Positions 17,284-27,332 of a DNA stretch of 64,000 nt are shown here, piece after piece. The stretch spans positions 19,935-83,934 of the forward strand of contig SLQW01000032.1 in the NCBI GenBank assembly GCA_007131295.1, in the 5' to 3' direction. The stretch comes from Pseudomonadales bacterium (GTDB taxonomy: Bacteria > Pseudomonadota > Gammaproteobacteria > Pseudomonadales > Azotimanducaceae). The notes under the pieces are model-generated. The model saw only the letters and a program-made list of their open reading frames with translations, was not told the origin of the DNA and searched no databases. Position 1 is the first letter of the stretch, and every line of letters begins with the position of its first letter. Position numbers and translations under genes: made by a program.

Positions 17284-19995
17284 TCAGGAATCCAGCGACT
17301 TGCTCACCACCTCGTAAATGTCGCGTGAGAGCCCTTCGACTGCGGCGATCCGCTCGAGCGCAGCCCGCATCTTCGCCTGCCGCTCGGCGTCGTAGCGCTG
17401 CCAGCGGGTCAGCGGCGTCAGCAGCCGGGCACCGATCTGTGGGTTGCTCGCATTCAGCCGCATCACCCAGTCCGCCAGGAAGTCGTAGCCGCTACCGTCG
17501 GCGGCATGGAAGCCCACCGGATTCTGGTTGCAGAACGCACCGACCAGCGCGCGGATCTTGTTCGGATTACGGGCATCGAAAGCCTCGTGATCGCAGAGCG
17601 CTTTGACCCGCTTCAGGGTGCCAGGCGCGCTGGACAATGCCTGCGTGGCGAACCACTGGTCCACGACCAGCGCCTCATTGCGATAGCGCTCGAGGAAGTC
17701 CGCGAGCAGCCGCTCGGCGATCGCTTCCGCGGCGGGCTTACCGGACCAGGCCACCACCCTGAGTGCAGCCAGCCGATCGGTCATGTTGTCCGCGTCCACA
17801 TACTGCCGTTCGGCCAGCTCGATCCCCTGCGCGTCAGGAGCCAGAGAAAGATAGGCCAACGCGAGATTGCGCAGGCTGCGCCTCGCGATGCCTACTGCAT
17901 CCGGCGCATAGTCATCGCCGGCGTTGGCGTCGTAGATGATCCGTAGGCGGTCGGCGAAACGACTGCCGATACGCTCGCGCAGCCCCTCGCGGGCGGCATG
18001 AATGCCGTCGACGTCCACCACATTCATCTGCTGACCAAGATACTCCGCCGCCGGTAGCGTCAAGAGGGCGGCTGCAAGGGCCTTCGCCTCGCCATCGTCG
18101 GCGGCGATTTCTGCCGCCTCCAGCATGCGACCTACGACACCGTCCGTGCGGTTTTCGAACTCGGCATCGGGATCAGCCACCTTGTCCAGGATCACCTCGC
18201 TGAAGAAGGTCTGCGCCGCGTCCCAGCGCGCGAAGCCGTCGGCATCCGAGGCCATTTGGACGATCAGATCCTCGCGTCGGCGCTGCATCACTACTTTTAC
18301 CGGAGCAGAGAAGTTGCGCAGGAGAGAGAGAACCGGCCGCGCCGGCACATTGCGGAAAAGTATCGTCTGTTCGGCTTCCTTCAGGTGCAGGATCAGCGTC
18401 CCGTCACCCTTGGGATTCTCCACCTCCGTGCTCGACTCGATCTCGACTTCGAAGCCGTTCGCCCGACCCGCCGCGCCGAGCATTTCGATGCCGTCCTGGC
18501 CGATGAGGCCCACAGCCACGGGAATGTGGAACGGCTGCTTCTCGGGTTGTCCCGGCGTCGGCGGGCAGCTCTGCTTGAGCGTCAGGCGATACTCGAGCGC
18601 GGCCGTATCGTAATCTTCGACCACCTCGATGCGCGGCGTGCCGGCCTGGCTGTACCAGAGCCGGAACTGGCCGAGGTCGATACCGCTGGCATCCTCCATG
18701 GCCTGGACGAAATCGTCGCAAGTCACGGCCTGACCGTCGTGGCGCTCGAAGTAGAGATCGGAACCCTTGCGGAAGCGTTCCGGCCCGAGCAGCGTGTGGA
18801 TCATGCCCACCACCGCCGCGCCCTTCTCGTACACGGTGAGCGTGTAGAAGTTGGAAATCTCGATGTAGCTGTCAGGACGTACCGGATGCGCCATGGGTCC
18901 CGCGTCTTCGGCGAACTGCATGGTGCGCAGGATGTTCACATCCTCGATGCGCTTGATCGTCGGCGAGTTCTGGTCGGCCGAGAACTGCGAGTCGCGCAGC
19001 ACCGTGAAGCCTTCCTTCAGCGACAGCTGAAACCAGTCGCGGCAGGTGATGCGGTTGCCGGTCCAGTTGTGGAAGTACTCGTGGGCCACCACTGCCTCGA
19101 CCCGCTGGAAGCCGGCGTCCGTTGTCGTCTCCTTCGATGCCAGCACGCAGGAGGTGTTGAAGATATTCAGTCCCTTGTTTTCCATCGCGCCCATGTTGAA
19201 GTCGTCGACGGCGACGATCATGAAGATATCCAGGTCGTACTCGCGACCGTACACCTCCTCATCCCAACGCATGGAACGCTTCAGCGCGTCCATGGCGTAG
19301 TCCACCTTGTCGACGTTGTGGGGCTCGGTATAGATCCTGAGCACGACCTCGCGCCCGCTCATCGTCGTGAAGCTGTCTTCGATGTGCTGAAGGCGCCCCG
19401 CCACGAGGGCGAAAAGATAGGCAGGCTTCCGGAACGGATCTTCCCAGACCACCTTGGTGCGTCCGTCTTCCAGCGTTTCACGCGCCACTTCGTTGCCATT
19501 GGAGAGCATCACCGGGAACGCATCGCCATCGCCGATGATCGTGGTGGTGAACGGCGCCATGACATCCGGTCGGTCGAGGTAGTAAGTCATGCGGCGGAAG
19601 CCCTCAGCCTCGCACTGGGTGCAGTACATGCCGCCCGACTTGTAGAGACCCTCGAGTTTGCTGTTGGACTCCGGGACGATGCGCGTCACGAGACGTAGCC
19701 GGAACGAATCCTTCGGCGCGTGCAAAGTCAGACTCTCGTCGTCGACGCTGTACTCGTTGCTGCCGATCGCCTCGCCATCGACGGCAATGGATTCGAGTTC
19801 CAGCTCCTCGCCGTCCAGCCGCAGCGCGGCTTCGCCATCCGGCGCATCGGGATTGCGCCGCAGCGCCAGTTCAGCCGTCACCAGAGTACCGCCTTCCGCG
19901 AGCTCAAAGGTGAGATCGGTCTGATCGATCAGGAAGGCCGGCGGCTGATACTCCGCTAGGCGTATCGTGCTGGGCTGACTTTCCTTCATGAGCAT
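17284..19995 (-). CDS. pepN: Aminopeptidase N (M1 family)
   Basis: The 903-residue zinc metallopeptidase removes N-terminal residues from peptides in the cytosol. Diagnostic motifs are GAMEN at 269-273 and the zinc site HEYFHNWTGNR at 305-315 with the third ligand about 19 residues on (LSLKEGFTV). The N-terminal TRIVPESNSKLEGLYKSGGMYCTQCEAEGFR is typical of the proteobacterial PepN branch. ATG at 19995 has GGAG eight bases upstream; the longer frame to 20190 is not protein-like. The length slightly exceeds the E. coli enzyme (870). The downstream end faces batD six bases away. Confidence 0.96.
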   Translation of the reverse strand: MLMKESQPSTIRLAEYQPPAFLIDQTDLTFELAEGGTLVTAELALRRNPDAPDGEAALRLDGEELELESIAVDGEAIGSNEYSVDDESLTLHAPKDSFRLRLVTRIVPESNSKLEGLYKSGGMYCTQCEAEGFRRMTYYLDRPDVMAPFTTTIIGDGDAFPVMLSNGNEVARETLEDGRTKVVWEDPFRKPAYLFALVAGRLQHIEDSFTTMSGREVVLRIYTEPHNVDKVDYAMDALKRSMRWDEEVYGREYDLDIFMIVAVDDFNMGAMENKGLNIFNTSCVLASKETTTDAGFQRVEAVVAHEYFHNWTGNRITCRDWFQLSLKEGFTVLRDSQFSADQNSPTIKRIEDVNILRTMQFAEDAGPMAHPVRPDSYIEISNFYTLTVYEKGAAVVGMIHTLLGPERFRKGSDLYFERHDGQAVTCDDFVQAMEDASGIDLGQFRLWYSQAGTPRIEVVEDYDTAALEYRLTLKQSCPPTPGQPEKQPFHIPVAVGLIGQDGIEMLGAAGRANGFEVEIESSTEVENPKGDGTLILHLKEAEQTILFRNVPARPVLSLLRNFSAPVKVVMQRRREDLIVQMASDADGFARWDAAQTFFSEVILDKVADPDAEFENRTDGVVGRMLEAAEIAADDGEAKALAAALLTLPAAEYLGQQMNVVDVDGIHAAREGLRERIGSRFADRLRIIYDANAGDDYAPDAVGIARRSLRNLALAYLSLAPDAQGIELAERQYVDADNMTDRLAALRVVAWSGKPAAEAIAERLLADFLERYRNEALVVDQWFATQALSSAPGTLKRVKALCDHEAFDARNPNKIRALVGAFCNQNPVGFHAADGSGYDFLADWVMRLNASNPQIGARLLTPLTRWQRYDAERQAKMRAALERIAAVEGLSRDIYEVVSKSLDS

Positions 19996-20105
19996 GGTGA
20001 CTACTCCGATATCGAAACATGGCCGCAGTGTACCCGCTGCCCGCTTCTCTTTGCCCGAGTGGCATCGACACCCGAATTGAACACCCAACCTCAGGAGCGC
20101 TCTTC

Positions 20106-20141
20106 GTGGGAAGGTGTGGCCGCAAAGCGGCCGCGCCGATC
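20106..20141 (+). repeat. REP-like hairpin, copy 2 (GTGGGA family)
   Basis: GTGGGAAGGTGTGGCCGC, AAA, then GCGGCCGCGCCGATC. The inner stem GCGGCCGC is near-perfect. It sits in the 166-base gap between the pepN start and the DUF2797 stop. Confidence 0.75.
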
Positions 20142-20161
20142 TGCAGCACCCGAACCGCGAA

Positions 20162-21007
20162 TCACCCCGCCGCGAGCAACTCCACCTCATGCCCGGTGTA
20201 CTTGCGGACGTTGATGACGCCGGAACTCAAGATCAGATACTGGCCCTTGATGCCGACCAATTCCCCTTCCACCACGCCGAGCTTTTCCAACGCCAGCGAA
20301 CGTACCTTCGCCGGGAACGCGCGCACCGGGTAGTCAAATTGCCAGACATCGGCGTCGGTGGCCGGCACAACGGCCTGGATGCCGAAGCGCTCTCGCAGCC
20401 GCTCGATTTCCGGGGCGCAGCGCTCGAGGAGCTGAGCCCGCGCCGCGAGCAGGTCGATGGGTTCCGGGTTTCCCTTCAGAAGCTGCTGCCAGTGGGTGCG
20501 ATCGCTGACGTGGGCCTTCAGGGCCACTTCCAGGAGACCCGCCTGCTGCCGCGTCGAGGTGCGAGCAAAAGGCAGCGCCTGCACGGCGCCCTGGTCGATC
20601 CAGCGGGTCGGCACCTGACCAGCACGGGTGATCCCAACCTTCAGCCCGGTGCCGTTCGCCAGGTACACGACGTGATCGGTCATGCAGTGGGCGAGACCCC
20701 ACTCCGGCTCCCGGCAGGTGCCTTCGCGGAAGTGACAGCGCTCAGGGCTCATGATGCAGGTGTCACAGGCGGCAAGACTGCGAAAGCAGGGATAACAGTA
20801 GCCCTGGTTGAAGCTCTTGTTCGTCTTGCGCCTGCAGGCGACGCAGTAAATGGCGCCCTCGAATCGCAAGGTCAGGCGCTCTCCGAGCAGCGCGTTCAAG
20901 GCCACCGTGGTATCCCCCACGGGCATGGCGTAGGCGACGGGCGACTCGGGCGAGCTCTTCAGTTTCGCCAGCGTGCCGTGGGCGAGGCGGTCGCCGCCGG
21001 CGCTCAC
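20162..21007 (-). CDS. DUF2797 protein with zinc-finger-like cysteines
   Basis: The 281-residue protein has a cysteine cluster, CVACRRKTNKSFNQGYCYPC with further Cys in LAACDTCIMSPERCHF, that looks like zinc ribbons. A GIY-YIG-like strand follows (HVVYLANGTGLKVGITRAGQVPTRWIDQGA), characteristic of DUF2797. Function is unknown; the fold suggests nucleic acid contact. The start overlaps the stop of the DUF1315 gene (ATGA). The DUF1315-DUF2797-pepN order is conserved in several gammaproteobacteria such as Pseudomonas. Confidence 0.87.
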   Translation of the reverse strand: MSAGGDRLAHGTLAKLKSSPESPVAYAMPVGDTTVALNALLGERLTLRFEGAIYCVACRRKTNKSFNQGYCYPCFRSLAACDTCIMSPERCHFREGTCREPEWGLAHCMTDHVVYLANGTGLKVGITRAGQVPTRWIDQGAVQALPFARTSTRQQAGLLEVALKAHVSDRTHWQQLLKGNPEPIDLLAARAQLLERCAPEIERLRERFGIQAVVPATDADVWQFDYPVRAFPAKVRSLALEKLGVVEGELVGIKGQYLILSSGVINVRKYTGHEVELLAAG

Positions 21008-21309
21008 TCCTCCCCCAGGATGCGGATGCGATCCACGCTCGCTTCACCCCCCGGTGCGTCCGCGCAGGCGCCGCGGTCGATGTAGCCGGTGCGGGCCTCG
21101 GGCGGCAGATGGTCTGCTTCCCAGGTCAGCACGGCCTCCATGCATATCTCGCGCTGCCGCGGCTCGAGGGGCCGACCATCGGGCCAGCGCCCGAGCGCAA
21201 GCGCTCGGCGAAGGTTCTCGTAGGTGGCGCGGTCGAGGCCGCCGACGGCACTGCGGAAATCGCGCGGCCTCCGCGCCTCAGGAGCTGAGCGGGAACGACT
21301 ATCGCTCAT
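21004..21309 (-). CDS. DUF1315 (YeaC-like) protein
   Basis: The 101-residue protein matches the YeaC pattern: YENLRRALALGRWPDGRPLEPRQREICMEAVLTWEADHLPPEARTGYIDRG. Its function is unknown. It is the first gene of a small cluster with DUF2797, overlapping it by four bases, and both probably share a promoter in the 42-base gap to the rhomboid stop or upstream of it. No signal peptide or membrane segment is seen. Confidence 0.85.
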   Translation of the reverse strand: MSDSRSRSAPEARRPRDFRSAVGGLDRATYENLRRALALGRWPDGRPLEPRQREICMEAVLTWEADHLPPEARTGYIDRGACADAPGGEASVDRIRILGEE

Positions 21310-21351
21310 TTGGGCATTCGACCTCTGCGGGCTGGGATGAGCAGGATACCA

Positions 21352-22242
21352 TCAGGCCCGCCAGTCCGAATCGTCCGCATTCGGCGGCGGCGCCTCCACC
21401 TTTGGTACGCGCAGCAGCGCCCAGATGATGCCGCCAACGAAACCACCCCAGTGTGCGGCGTTGGCGATGTGCAGCCCGAACGCCGTGGTGACACCGGTGG
21501 AAAACAGCACCAGGAACAGGACCAGGATCACAATCAGCGCAGGCGGCAGCTGCAGACGCGGGTCGTTGCTGCGTCGCCCCGCGATAATGAGGTAGCCGAG
21601 CAGGCCGTAGACGACCCCAGACATGCCGCCGAACATGGGACCCTCACCCACCAGCCACTGCGCCACATTCGCCACCGGCGCCAGCAGCAGCACCAGCAGC
21701 AGCAGATGGTAACGACCCTGTGCTTCCTCGATCCGCCGTCCGAACTCCCACAGCCACAAAAGATTGAAGGCCAGATGCATCACGCCGAAGTGCAGCAGCG
21801 CCGGCGACCACAGGCGCCAGACCTGCCCGTTCTCGAGTGCCGTGCGCAGGCTCGTGAACTGAATGAACTGCCCCACCTGCTCCGTGGGCACGATGAGCAG
21901 TGCGCGCAGCATGGGACTCAGCGATTCCGGCAAGGATGCGGTGGCCGGATAACAGGCGAGGGTAAGCACAACCAGAACCATGCAGAGCGGATAGCGTTCG
22001 GCGAGCGCGATCACGCCGCCCGCGAACCCCCGCCCGGGCGTTGCGCTGACCGCAGTCGGCAACTCGCCTCGGCTCTGCGCCGCCCAGCCCTCATCGACGA
22101 CAGCCTGAAACCGCTCATCCGGAACGCCGAGACGCAACCGCCCGGAGGCCTCGAAGATCCGGTGCGGCACGCCCCGCGCATGCAGCCAGGCGGACAGGGG
22201 CCGCAGATCCACGCTGGCATCGACTTCCAGGGCGATGTACAC
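21352..22242 (-). CDS. glpG: Rhomboid family intramembrane serine protease (GlpG-like)
   Basis: The 296-residue protein has a cytosolic N-terminal domain like that of GlpG (LEVDASVDLRPLSAWLHARGVPHRIFEASGRLRLGV) followed by six membrane helices. The catalytic dyad is Ser208 in GMSGVVYG and His264 in NAAHWGG; the oxyanion HLAFNLLWLWEFG helix is also clear. Rhomboids cleave membrane-spanning substrates within the inner membrane. The gene is divergent from iorA with about 120 bases between starts. Confidence 0.93.
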   Translation of the reverse strand: MYIALEVDASVDLRPLSAWLHARGVPHRIFEASGRLRLGVPDERFQAVVDEGWAAQSRGELPTAVSATPGRGFAGGVIALAERYPLCMVLVVLTLACYPATASLPESLSPMLRALLIVPTEQVGQFIQFTSLRTALENGQVWRLWSPALLHFGVMHLAFNLLWLWEFGRRIEEAQGRYHLLLLVLLLAPVANVAQWLVGEGPMFGGMSGVVYGLLGYLIIAGRRSNDPRLQLPPALIVILVLFLVLFSTGVTTAFGLHIANAAHWGGFVGGIIWALLRVPKVEAPPPNADDSDWRA

Positions 22243-22363
22243 GATGGCTCCGAGCAGGCCAAAGATTGCCAGTGTAGCGAAGCTGCCGGGACGACTCGAT
22301 CATCCGACGGCGGGGATGGTCGGGTAGAATCCGTAATCGATTCCGGGTTGGGAGGTCACAGGC

Positions 22364-22900
22364 ATGATCGAACTCGAAGTCAACGGTGTCCTGCGTGAAA
22401 TCGACATGCCCCTGGATACCCCGCTGCTTTGGGTCATCAGAGACGGCCTGCGGCTGGCCGGAACCAAGTTCGGCTGCGGCATGGGTCTCTGCGGTGCCTG
22501 TACGGTGCACCTCGACGGACAACCGGTTCGTAGTTGCCTGACGCCACTCTCCTCCGCCGAGGGCCGCCGCGTCACCACCATCGAGGGTCTCGGCGACGGT
22601 AGCAGCGTAGCAACCCTGCATCCCGTACAGCAGGCCTGGATCGAGGCCAGCGTAACGCAGTGCGGCTATTGCCAGTCAGGCCAGATCATGGCCGCGGTCG
22701 CCCTGGTAGACGCGAATCCGGACCCAAGCGATGCCGAAATCGATCGCGCGCTCGCAGGCAACCTCTGCCGCTGCGGCACCTACCCACGCATCCGCGCGGC
22801 CGTGCGCCGGGCAGCGGAGCTGAAACGCCGCGGCGAGGCGGTGGTGCAGACCTGGGATCCCGCCGTCGCGGTGGCACCGGTAGGAGGGCTGCCGGCATGA
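22364..22900 (+). CDS. Molybdenum hydroxylase [2Fe-2S] subunit (IorA-like)
   Basis: The 178-residue protein holds two [2Fe-2S] clusters. The plant-type ferredoxin motif CGMGLCGAC begins at Cys38 and the second site is CGYCQSGQI...CRCGTYPRI, as in the small subunit of isoquinoline 1-oxidoreductase and aldehyde dehydrogenases of the xanthine oxidase family. It passes electrons from the molybdenum site of the large subunit encoded directly downstream. The stop overlaps the large-subunit start (ATGA). The physiological substrate cannot be read from the sequence. Confidence 0.92.
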   Translation: MIELEVNGVLREIDMPLDTPLLWVIRDGLRLAGTKFGCGMGLCGACTVHLDGQPVRSCLTPLSSAEGRRVTTIEGLGDGSSVATLHPVQQAWIEASVTQCGYCQSGQIMAAVALVDANPDPSDAEIDRALAGNLCRCGTYPRIRAAVRRAAELKRRGEAVVQTWDPAVAVAPVGGLPA

Positions 22901-25119
22901 GCGATTCGATTAACGGCCCGCTGCTGACGCGTCGGGCCCTGCTGAAATCCAGCGCCGTCGCAGGCGGTGGCCTGGTCCTCGGCGTCAACCTCACCGGCTG
23001 CGCCAGCTCGCCGCCCATAGCCGACGCGGGCAGCCTGAGTCCCGATGCCTGGCTGCAGATCACGCCTGACGACCGCGTGATTTTCCAGCTCGACAAGACC
23101 GAGATGGGCCAGGGCGTGATCACTTCTCTGCCATCCCTTGTGGCGGAAGAGCTGGAACTCGACCCGGGCCGAATCCACATTCACCTGGCCCCGGTGCACA
23201 GCCGTTTCCAGGATCCCCTGCAGGTCACCGGCGGCAGCACCAGCATTGCCCGCCGCTGGGAACCGGTGCGCCAGACCGGCGCCGCCGCGCGCGAGATGCT
23301 GCGGGCTGCGGCGGCCGAGCGCTGGGACGTTCCCACCGCCGAGATCGAAGTGCGCGATGGGGTGATCAGCCACGCAGCGTCGGAACGCAGTGCGCGCTAC
23401 GGCGAACTCGCCGAAGCGGCGGCGCGACAGCGGGTACCACAGGACCCACCGCTCAAGGACGCCAGCGCCTTCCGCTTTATCGGACGCTCGGTGCCTCGGA
23501 CGGACCGCGTCACGAAGAGCACCGGAGAGGCGGTTTTCGGCATTGACGTCGGCGTGAACGGCGCGGAACTGCCGGGACTCATCACCGCCGTCGTCATCCG
23601 CGCGCCACGCTTCGGCGCCGAACTGCAGTCCTTCGATGGTCACACTGCCCGGGAACACCCGGGCGTCATAGACGTTTTTCAGATCTCCAGCGGCGTCGCG
23701 GTACTCGCTGATGGTTACTGGCCCGCGCGCAAGGGCGCCGAGAAAGTCACCGCCCGTTGGTCCGCCGGCCCAATCGAGCACCTCGACAGTGCCAGTCTGG
23801 AAGCTGCCCAACGGCGTGCGCTGGACGAGGACAGCGGCCGCCGGGTGCGCAACGACGGCAACTTCGCGCGCGCCGCGGATGCTGCCGAGCGCGTCATCGA
23901 AGCGGAGTACGTCGTCCCGCACCTCGCCCACGCCACCATGGAACCCATGAACTGCACCGCCTGGATGCGCAACGGGACCTGCGACGTCTGGGTCCCGACC
24001 CAGGGCCCGGACATCGTCCAGGCGGTAGCCGCGGAGGCAGCGAAACTGCCGCGGGATCGCGTTCGCGTTCATTCGACCCTGATGGGCGGCGGCTTCGGCC
24101 GCCGCGGCATTCCGGACTACGCGGTAGAAGCAGTGGAGATCGCCCGCCTTGCGGGGCGCCCGGTAAAGGTGGTCTGGTCAAGGGAAGACGACATGCGCCA
24201 CGACTTCTACCGCCCCGCCACCTGCAACCGGCTGCGCGCCGCCCTCGGTGCCGATGGCAACGTGCTCGGCTGGGAACACCGCATGGTGGGCCCGAGTATC
24301 ATCAGCAACCTGGTTCCGGATTTCCTTGGCGCTCTGCTTCCAGGCTGGATGCCATCGGGACTGACGAACGTATTGGGGCGCGCCGGTGGCGCCGTCATCC
24401 GCGGCCGCGACTCGTCGAGCACCGAAGGTGCAGCCGACCTGCCCTACGCCATCGCCAATGTCCGGGTGGAGTCGCTGGTGCACGACCCTGGCATCCCGGT
24501 GGGTTTCTGGCGCAGCGTCGGGCACTCCCAGAACGCCTTCGTGGTGGAGAGTTTCGTCGACGAAGTGGCGCATGCGGCCGGTGTCGATCCGGTCGCTTTC
24601 CGCGAGCAGCGCCTCGCTGGACATCCGCGGCATCTGGCGACACTGCGGCTCGCCGCAGAGAAGGCAGACTGGGGCAACCCGGCTCCTGGACGCCAACAAG
24701 GCGTCGCGGTGCATGCATCGTTCGGCAGCTACGTCACCGAAATCGCCGAGGTCTCGGTGGAGAACGGCCGCATCCGGGTCCACCGCGTGGTCTGCGCGGT
24801 CGATTGCGGTCTCGTGGTGAATCCCGACATTGCCCGCGCCCAGATGGAAGGTGGCATCATCTTCGGCCTCACGGCGGCGCTGAAGAGTCACATCACGCTC
24901 GAGAACGGCGGCGTCAAGCAGTCGAACTTTCACGACTATCCGCTCCTGCGCATGGACGAAACACCTGAGATTGAAGTTTATTTCGTTGACCGCGACGCGC
25001 CGCCGTCGGGCGTCGGCGAACCGGGTACACCGCCGATCGCACCGGCCGTGGCGAATGCTGTGTATGCCGCCACCGGACAGCGCCTGCGTCGCATGCCCTT
25101 TACCCTGGATCGCGCCTGA
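22897..25119 (+). CDS. Molybdenum hydroxylase large subunit (IorB-like), Tat signal
   Basis: The 740-residue protein binds molybdopterin cytosine dinucleotide. The N-terminus [17 protein letters not shown] has a twin-arginine signal and ends in LTGCASS, a lipobox-like cysteine, so it may be a periplasmic lipoprotein. Motifs include [52 protein letters not shown] and the C-terminal [23 protein letters not shown] with the general-base Glu. ATG at 22897 has a GGAGGG upstream. XdhC and MocA homologues follow, consistent with cofactor sulfuration and CMP transfer for this enzyme. Confidence 0.92.
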   Translation: MSDSINGPLLTRRALLKSSAVAGGGLVLGVNLTGCASSPPIADAGSLSPDAWLQITPDDRVIFQLDKTEMGQGVITSLPSLVAEELELDPGRIHIHLAPVHSRFQDPLQVTGGSTSIARRWEPVRQTGAAAREMLRAAAAERWDVPTAEIEVRDGVISHAASERSARYGELAEAAARQRVPQDPPLKDASAFRFIGRSVPRTDRVTKSTGEAVFGIDVGVNGAELPGLITAVVIRAPRFGAELQSFDGHTAREHPGVIDVFQISSGVAVLADGYWPARKGAEKVTARWSAGPIEHLDSASLEAAQRRALDEDSGRRVRNDGNFARAADAAERVIEAEYVVPHLAHATMEPMNCTAWMRNGTCDVWVPTQGPDIVQAVAAEAAKLPRDRVRVHSTLMGGGFGRRGIPDYAVEAVEIARLAGRPVKVVWSREDDMRHDFYRPATCNRLRAALGADGNVLGWEHRMVGPSIISNLVPDFLGALLPGWMPSGLTNVLGRAGGAVIRGRDSSSTEGAADLPYAIANVRVESLVHDPGIPVGFWRSVGHSQNAFVVESFVDEVAHAAGVDPVAFREQRLAGHPRHLATLRLAAEKADWGNPAPGRQQGVAVHASFGSYVTEIAEVSVENGRIRVHRVVCAVDCGLVVNPDIARAQMEGGIIFGLTAALKSHITLENGGVKQSNFHDYPLLRMDETPEIEVYFVDRDAPPSGVGEPGTPPIAPAVANAVYAATGQRLRRMPFTLDRA

Positions 25120-25296
25120 CCCCCACCACCGCCATGGCACGATCCGCATTTGGGAGCCGTCTTCTTTCGAGACCCGCTTCGTGCGACGCGACTGCATTCG
25201 TTCGGCGGCTGCGTCGCAGCCGATCGGACGGATCTGCTTGGAGCAGATCCGGTCTCGCCGTGCACGCCCGAAGGGTGCCCGCCAGGGATGGCGGGA

Positions 25297-25327
25297 AACA
25301 GCGCCTCCCAAAGGAAGGCGCTGTTTT
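25297..25327 (+). terminator. Probable intrinsic terminator after the molybdenum hydroxylase genes
   Basis: AACAGCGCCT and AGGCGCTGTT form a perfect 10-bp stem with a nine-base loop, followed by TTCC; the arm ends in a short T-run (TTTT including stem bases). It lies about 180 bases after the large-subunit stop, and its A-rich 5' side would let it work in both directions. Confidence 0.45.
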
Positions 25328-25372
25328 CCACACGCTATTCGGCTCTTGTCGCTCTGACGGTCGCAGCAGTTT

Positions 25373-25417
25373 GTGGGAAGGAGTGGTGCCCCGCAGGGGC
25401 GGCGCTCCGATTCCCAC
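25373..25417 (+). repeat. REP-like hairpin, copy 3 (GTGGGA family)
   Basis: GTGGGAA opens and TTCCCAC closes the element, and the interior GGAG...GCCCC-GCA-GGGGC...CTCC is also self-complementary. This is the most symmetric of the five copies. It lies about 90 bases before the xdhC start. Confidence 0.78.
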
Positions 25418-25507
25418 GCCCGAGAATCCGGCCCCCTCTCCTGGATTGGAAGCACCCCGAGAAAAGCGCAGAATCGTAACGTTGACCGTCGGCACCGGAG
25501 CTCCTGC

Positions 25508-26506
25508 ATGCAAGCCGTCGACCAGGCCGTACTGACCCGCGTTCGCGACACCCTTGCGGCAGGCAAGCCGTGCTGGCTTGCGACCATTGTCGCCACCTAC
25601 GGTTCATCGCCGCGTCCAGTCGGCTCCCTGCTCTGCGTCGACCGTAAAGGAGAGATCGTCGGGTCGCTATCCGGTGGCTGCGTCGAGGACGACCTTATCG
25701 AGAAGCTCGTCGCCGGCGAACTGGTCAATGATCGTCCACGCCTGCTGAAATACGGCCTGGCCCCGGAAGATACCGAAAAGCTTGGCCTCCCCTGCGGCGG
25801 CCACCTGCACGTGGTGGTGGAACCACTCGCTGCGCGCCACGCCGACACCTTCGCCCACATCGTCAGACGGCTGGACGCCCGGCGCTGCGTCAGCCGCCGC
25901 GTGCAGCTCGCCAGCGGCACGATGACCGCCAGCGACTGCGACGACTTCGCAGAACTGGAACTTCACGAGCCACCGCACGGTCCGGTTATCTTGGAGCACA
26001 CGTACGGCCCGCGCCGCCAGCTCTTCCTCATCGGCGCCGGCATGGTGTCACGCTATCTCGCCGAGATGGCCCAGGCGCTGGATTACGAAGTCACCGTCTG
26101 TGACCCCCGCGAGCACATGCTCGAGCAGTGGGCCGTACCCGGCGTAAAGACCGTCTGTGCCATGCCTGACGATGGCGTACTGGCGCATGCGGATGATCCA
26201 CGCTCTGCCATCATCGCCCTCACCCACGATCCGCGCATCGACGACATGGGTCTGATGGCAGCGCTCGAAAGCCAGGCCTGGTACGTGGGCGCCATGGGTT
26301 CCGAGCGCACCAGCGCGAAGCGACGTGAGCGTCTGGCTCAGCTCGACCTAACCCGGGAGCAGATCGAACGTCTGCACGCGCCCGTAGGACTGTCCATTGG
26401 CAGCAAGACGCCACCGGAGATCGCCATCGCTATCCTCGCCGAACTCACGGCACTCTCGAAAGCGTTGCCGGCGCGTGCCGACGCACGCTCTCGCGCCACC
26501 GCCTGA
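25508..26506 (+). CDS. xdhC: XdhC family molybdenum cofactor maturation protein
   Basis: The 332-residue protein has both XdhC domains: the N-terminal XdhC_CoxI part (CWLATIVATYGSSPRPVGSLLCV... SLSGGCVEDDL) and a C-terminal Rossmann part (LFLIGAGMVSRYLAEMAQALDYEVTVCDPRE... IIALTHDPRIDD... YVGAMGSERTSAKRRERL). XdhC binds molybdenum cofactor and helps insert the sulfurated form into xanthine-oxidase-type enzymes. The neighbouring hydroxylase subunits are its likely client. ATG at 25508 fits the family start. Confidence 0.9.
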   Translation: MQAVDQAVLTRVRDTLAAGKPCWLATIVATYGSSPRPVGSLLCVDRKGEIVGSLSGGCVEDDLIEKLVAGELVNDRPRLLKYGLAPEDTEKLGLPCGGHLHVVVEPLAARHADTFAHIVRRLDARRCVSRRVQLASGTMTASDCDDFAELELHEPPHGPVILEHTYGPRRQLFLIGAGMVSRYLAEMAQALDYEVTVCDPREHMLEQWAVPGVKTVCAMPDDGVLAHADDPRSAIIALTHDPRIDDMGLMAALESQAWYVGAMGSERTSAKRRERLAQLDLTREQIERLHAPVGLSIGSKTPPEIAIAILAELTALSKALPARADARSRATA

Positions 26507-26620
26507 TCCGGGGTCGAGCACCATGACCAGCTGCCATAGCGACGTGGGCTACCCTCGGTTCGACTTCGACAACCGCTCTGCGCTCACCTTAGATCCGCGG
26601 CCGAGGTGCAGAGCGAACCG

Positions 26621-27235
26621 ATGACGGAGCAGGCGCTGCGAGGTGGTGGCCTCGTGCTCGCGGCCGGGGTCGGCCGCCGCTTCGGAAGCGACAAGCGACG
26701 CGCGCGCCTTGCCAGCGGCGATACGCTGCTCGAAACGACCCTCACGCGCTGGCTCCAAGCCCTGCCTGTCGTGCGCGCGGTACTCCGCGCAGCAACCGAA
26801 CCCACCGAACGTGAGCTTGCCGCGAGTCTGCATGTCCGCTTCCCGGATCTCGCCATCACCCACGCAGCCCACTGGGCCGAGGGCATGGGCGCATCGCTGG
26901 CCGCCGGCATCGCCGACTGTCAGGACTGGGACTACGTGGTGATCGGTCTCGGCGACATGCCGGCACTGCAGGAAGCGACGATCCACGCCATCGCGGTGGA
27001 ACTCGAGGAGCGCTGCCGCAGCGGCGAAGTGGATGCCGTCGTCCGTCCCAGACACGACGACCGTCCCGGACACCCGGTAGGCTTCGGCAAGGGCCACTTC
27101 CGCGCCCTTCTGAACTCGTCAGGCGACATTGGTGCCCGCCGCGTTGTCTCGGCTCACGCCCACGTCATTGATCTTCCCTGCAGCGACCCAGGCATTCACC
27201 GCGACATCGACACACCCGACCAGCTTCAGCTCTGA
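26621..27235 (+). CDS. mocA: MocA-like molybdenum cofactor cytidylyltransferase
   Basis: The 204-residue protein has the MobA/MocA nucleotidyltransferase fold: GLVLAAGVGRRFGSDKRRARL at the N-terminus binds the nucleotide, and IGLGDMPALQEATI carries the metal-binding Asp. GHPVGFGKGHFRALLNSSGDIGARRV is typical of MocA. It would convert molybdopterin to the cytosine dinucleotide form required by the hydroxylase encoded upstream. ATG at 26621 is preferred; a GTG at 26606 is in frame but lacks a ribosome-binding site. The lysine of the usual G-x-x-K loop is present in SDKRRA. Confidence 0.85.
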   Translation: MTEQALRGGGLVLAAGVGRRFGSDKRRARLASGDTLLETTLTRWLQALPVVRAVLRAATEPTERELAASLHVRFPDLAITHAAHWAEGMGASLAAGIADCQDWDYVVIGLGDMPALQEATIHAIAVELEERCRSGEVDAVVRPRHDDRPGHPVGFGKGHFRALLNSSGDIGARRVVSAHAHVIDLPCSDPGIHRDIDTPDQLQL

Positions 27236-27332
27236 CGCGCGCTTAGCCGCCAGCGAACCAATGCCGTTCGCGAGAATCCCCGATCGGCGGCGCAGCAGCA
27301 GGCAAGCGAGTCGTCAGCTCGAACAGCGAGGC

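Larger units (their letters stand above)
25120..25507. other. Palindrome-rich gap between the large subunit and xdhC
   Basis: No gene is visible in these 388 bases. Several palindromes are stacked: GGCTGC/GCAGCC near 25205, GGATCTGC/GCAGATCC near 25230-25250, the AACAGCGCCT/AGGCGCTGTT hairpin at 25297-25325 and the REP-like copy at 25373-25417. The array looks like decayed REP-type elements. Confidence 0.55.

Noticed and set aside
24022..24034. ops-like GGCGGTAGC in the molybdenum hydroxylase gene
   Set aside because: It is internal to a coding region that has no link to polysaccharides; chance occurrence in GC-rich DNA.
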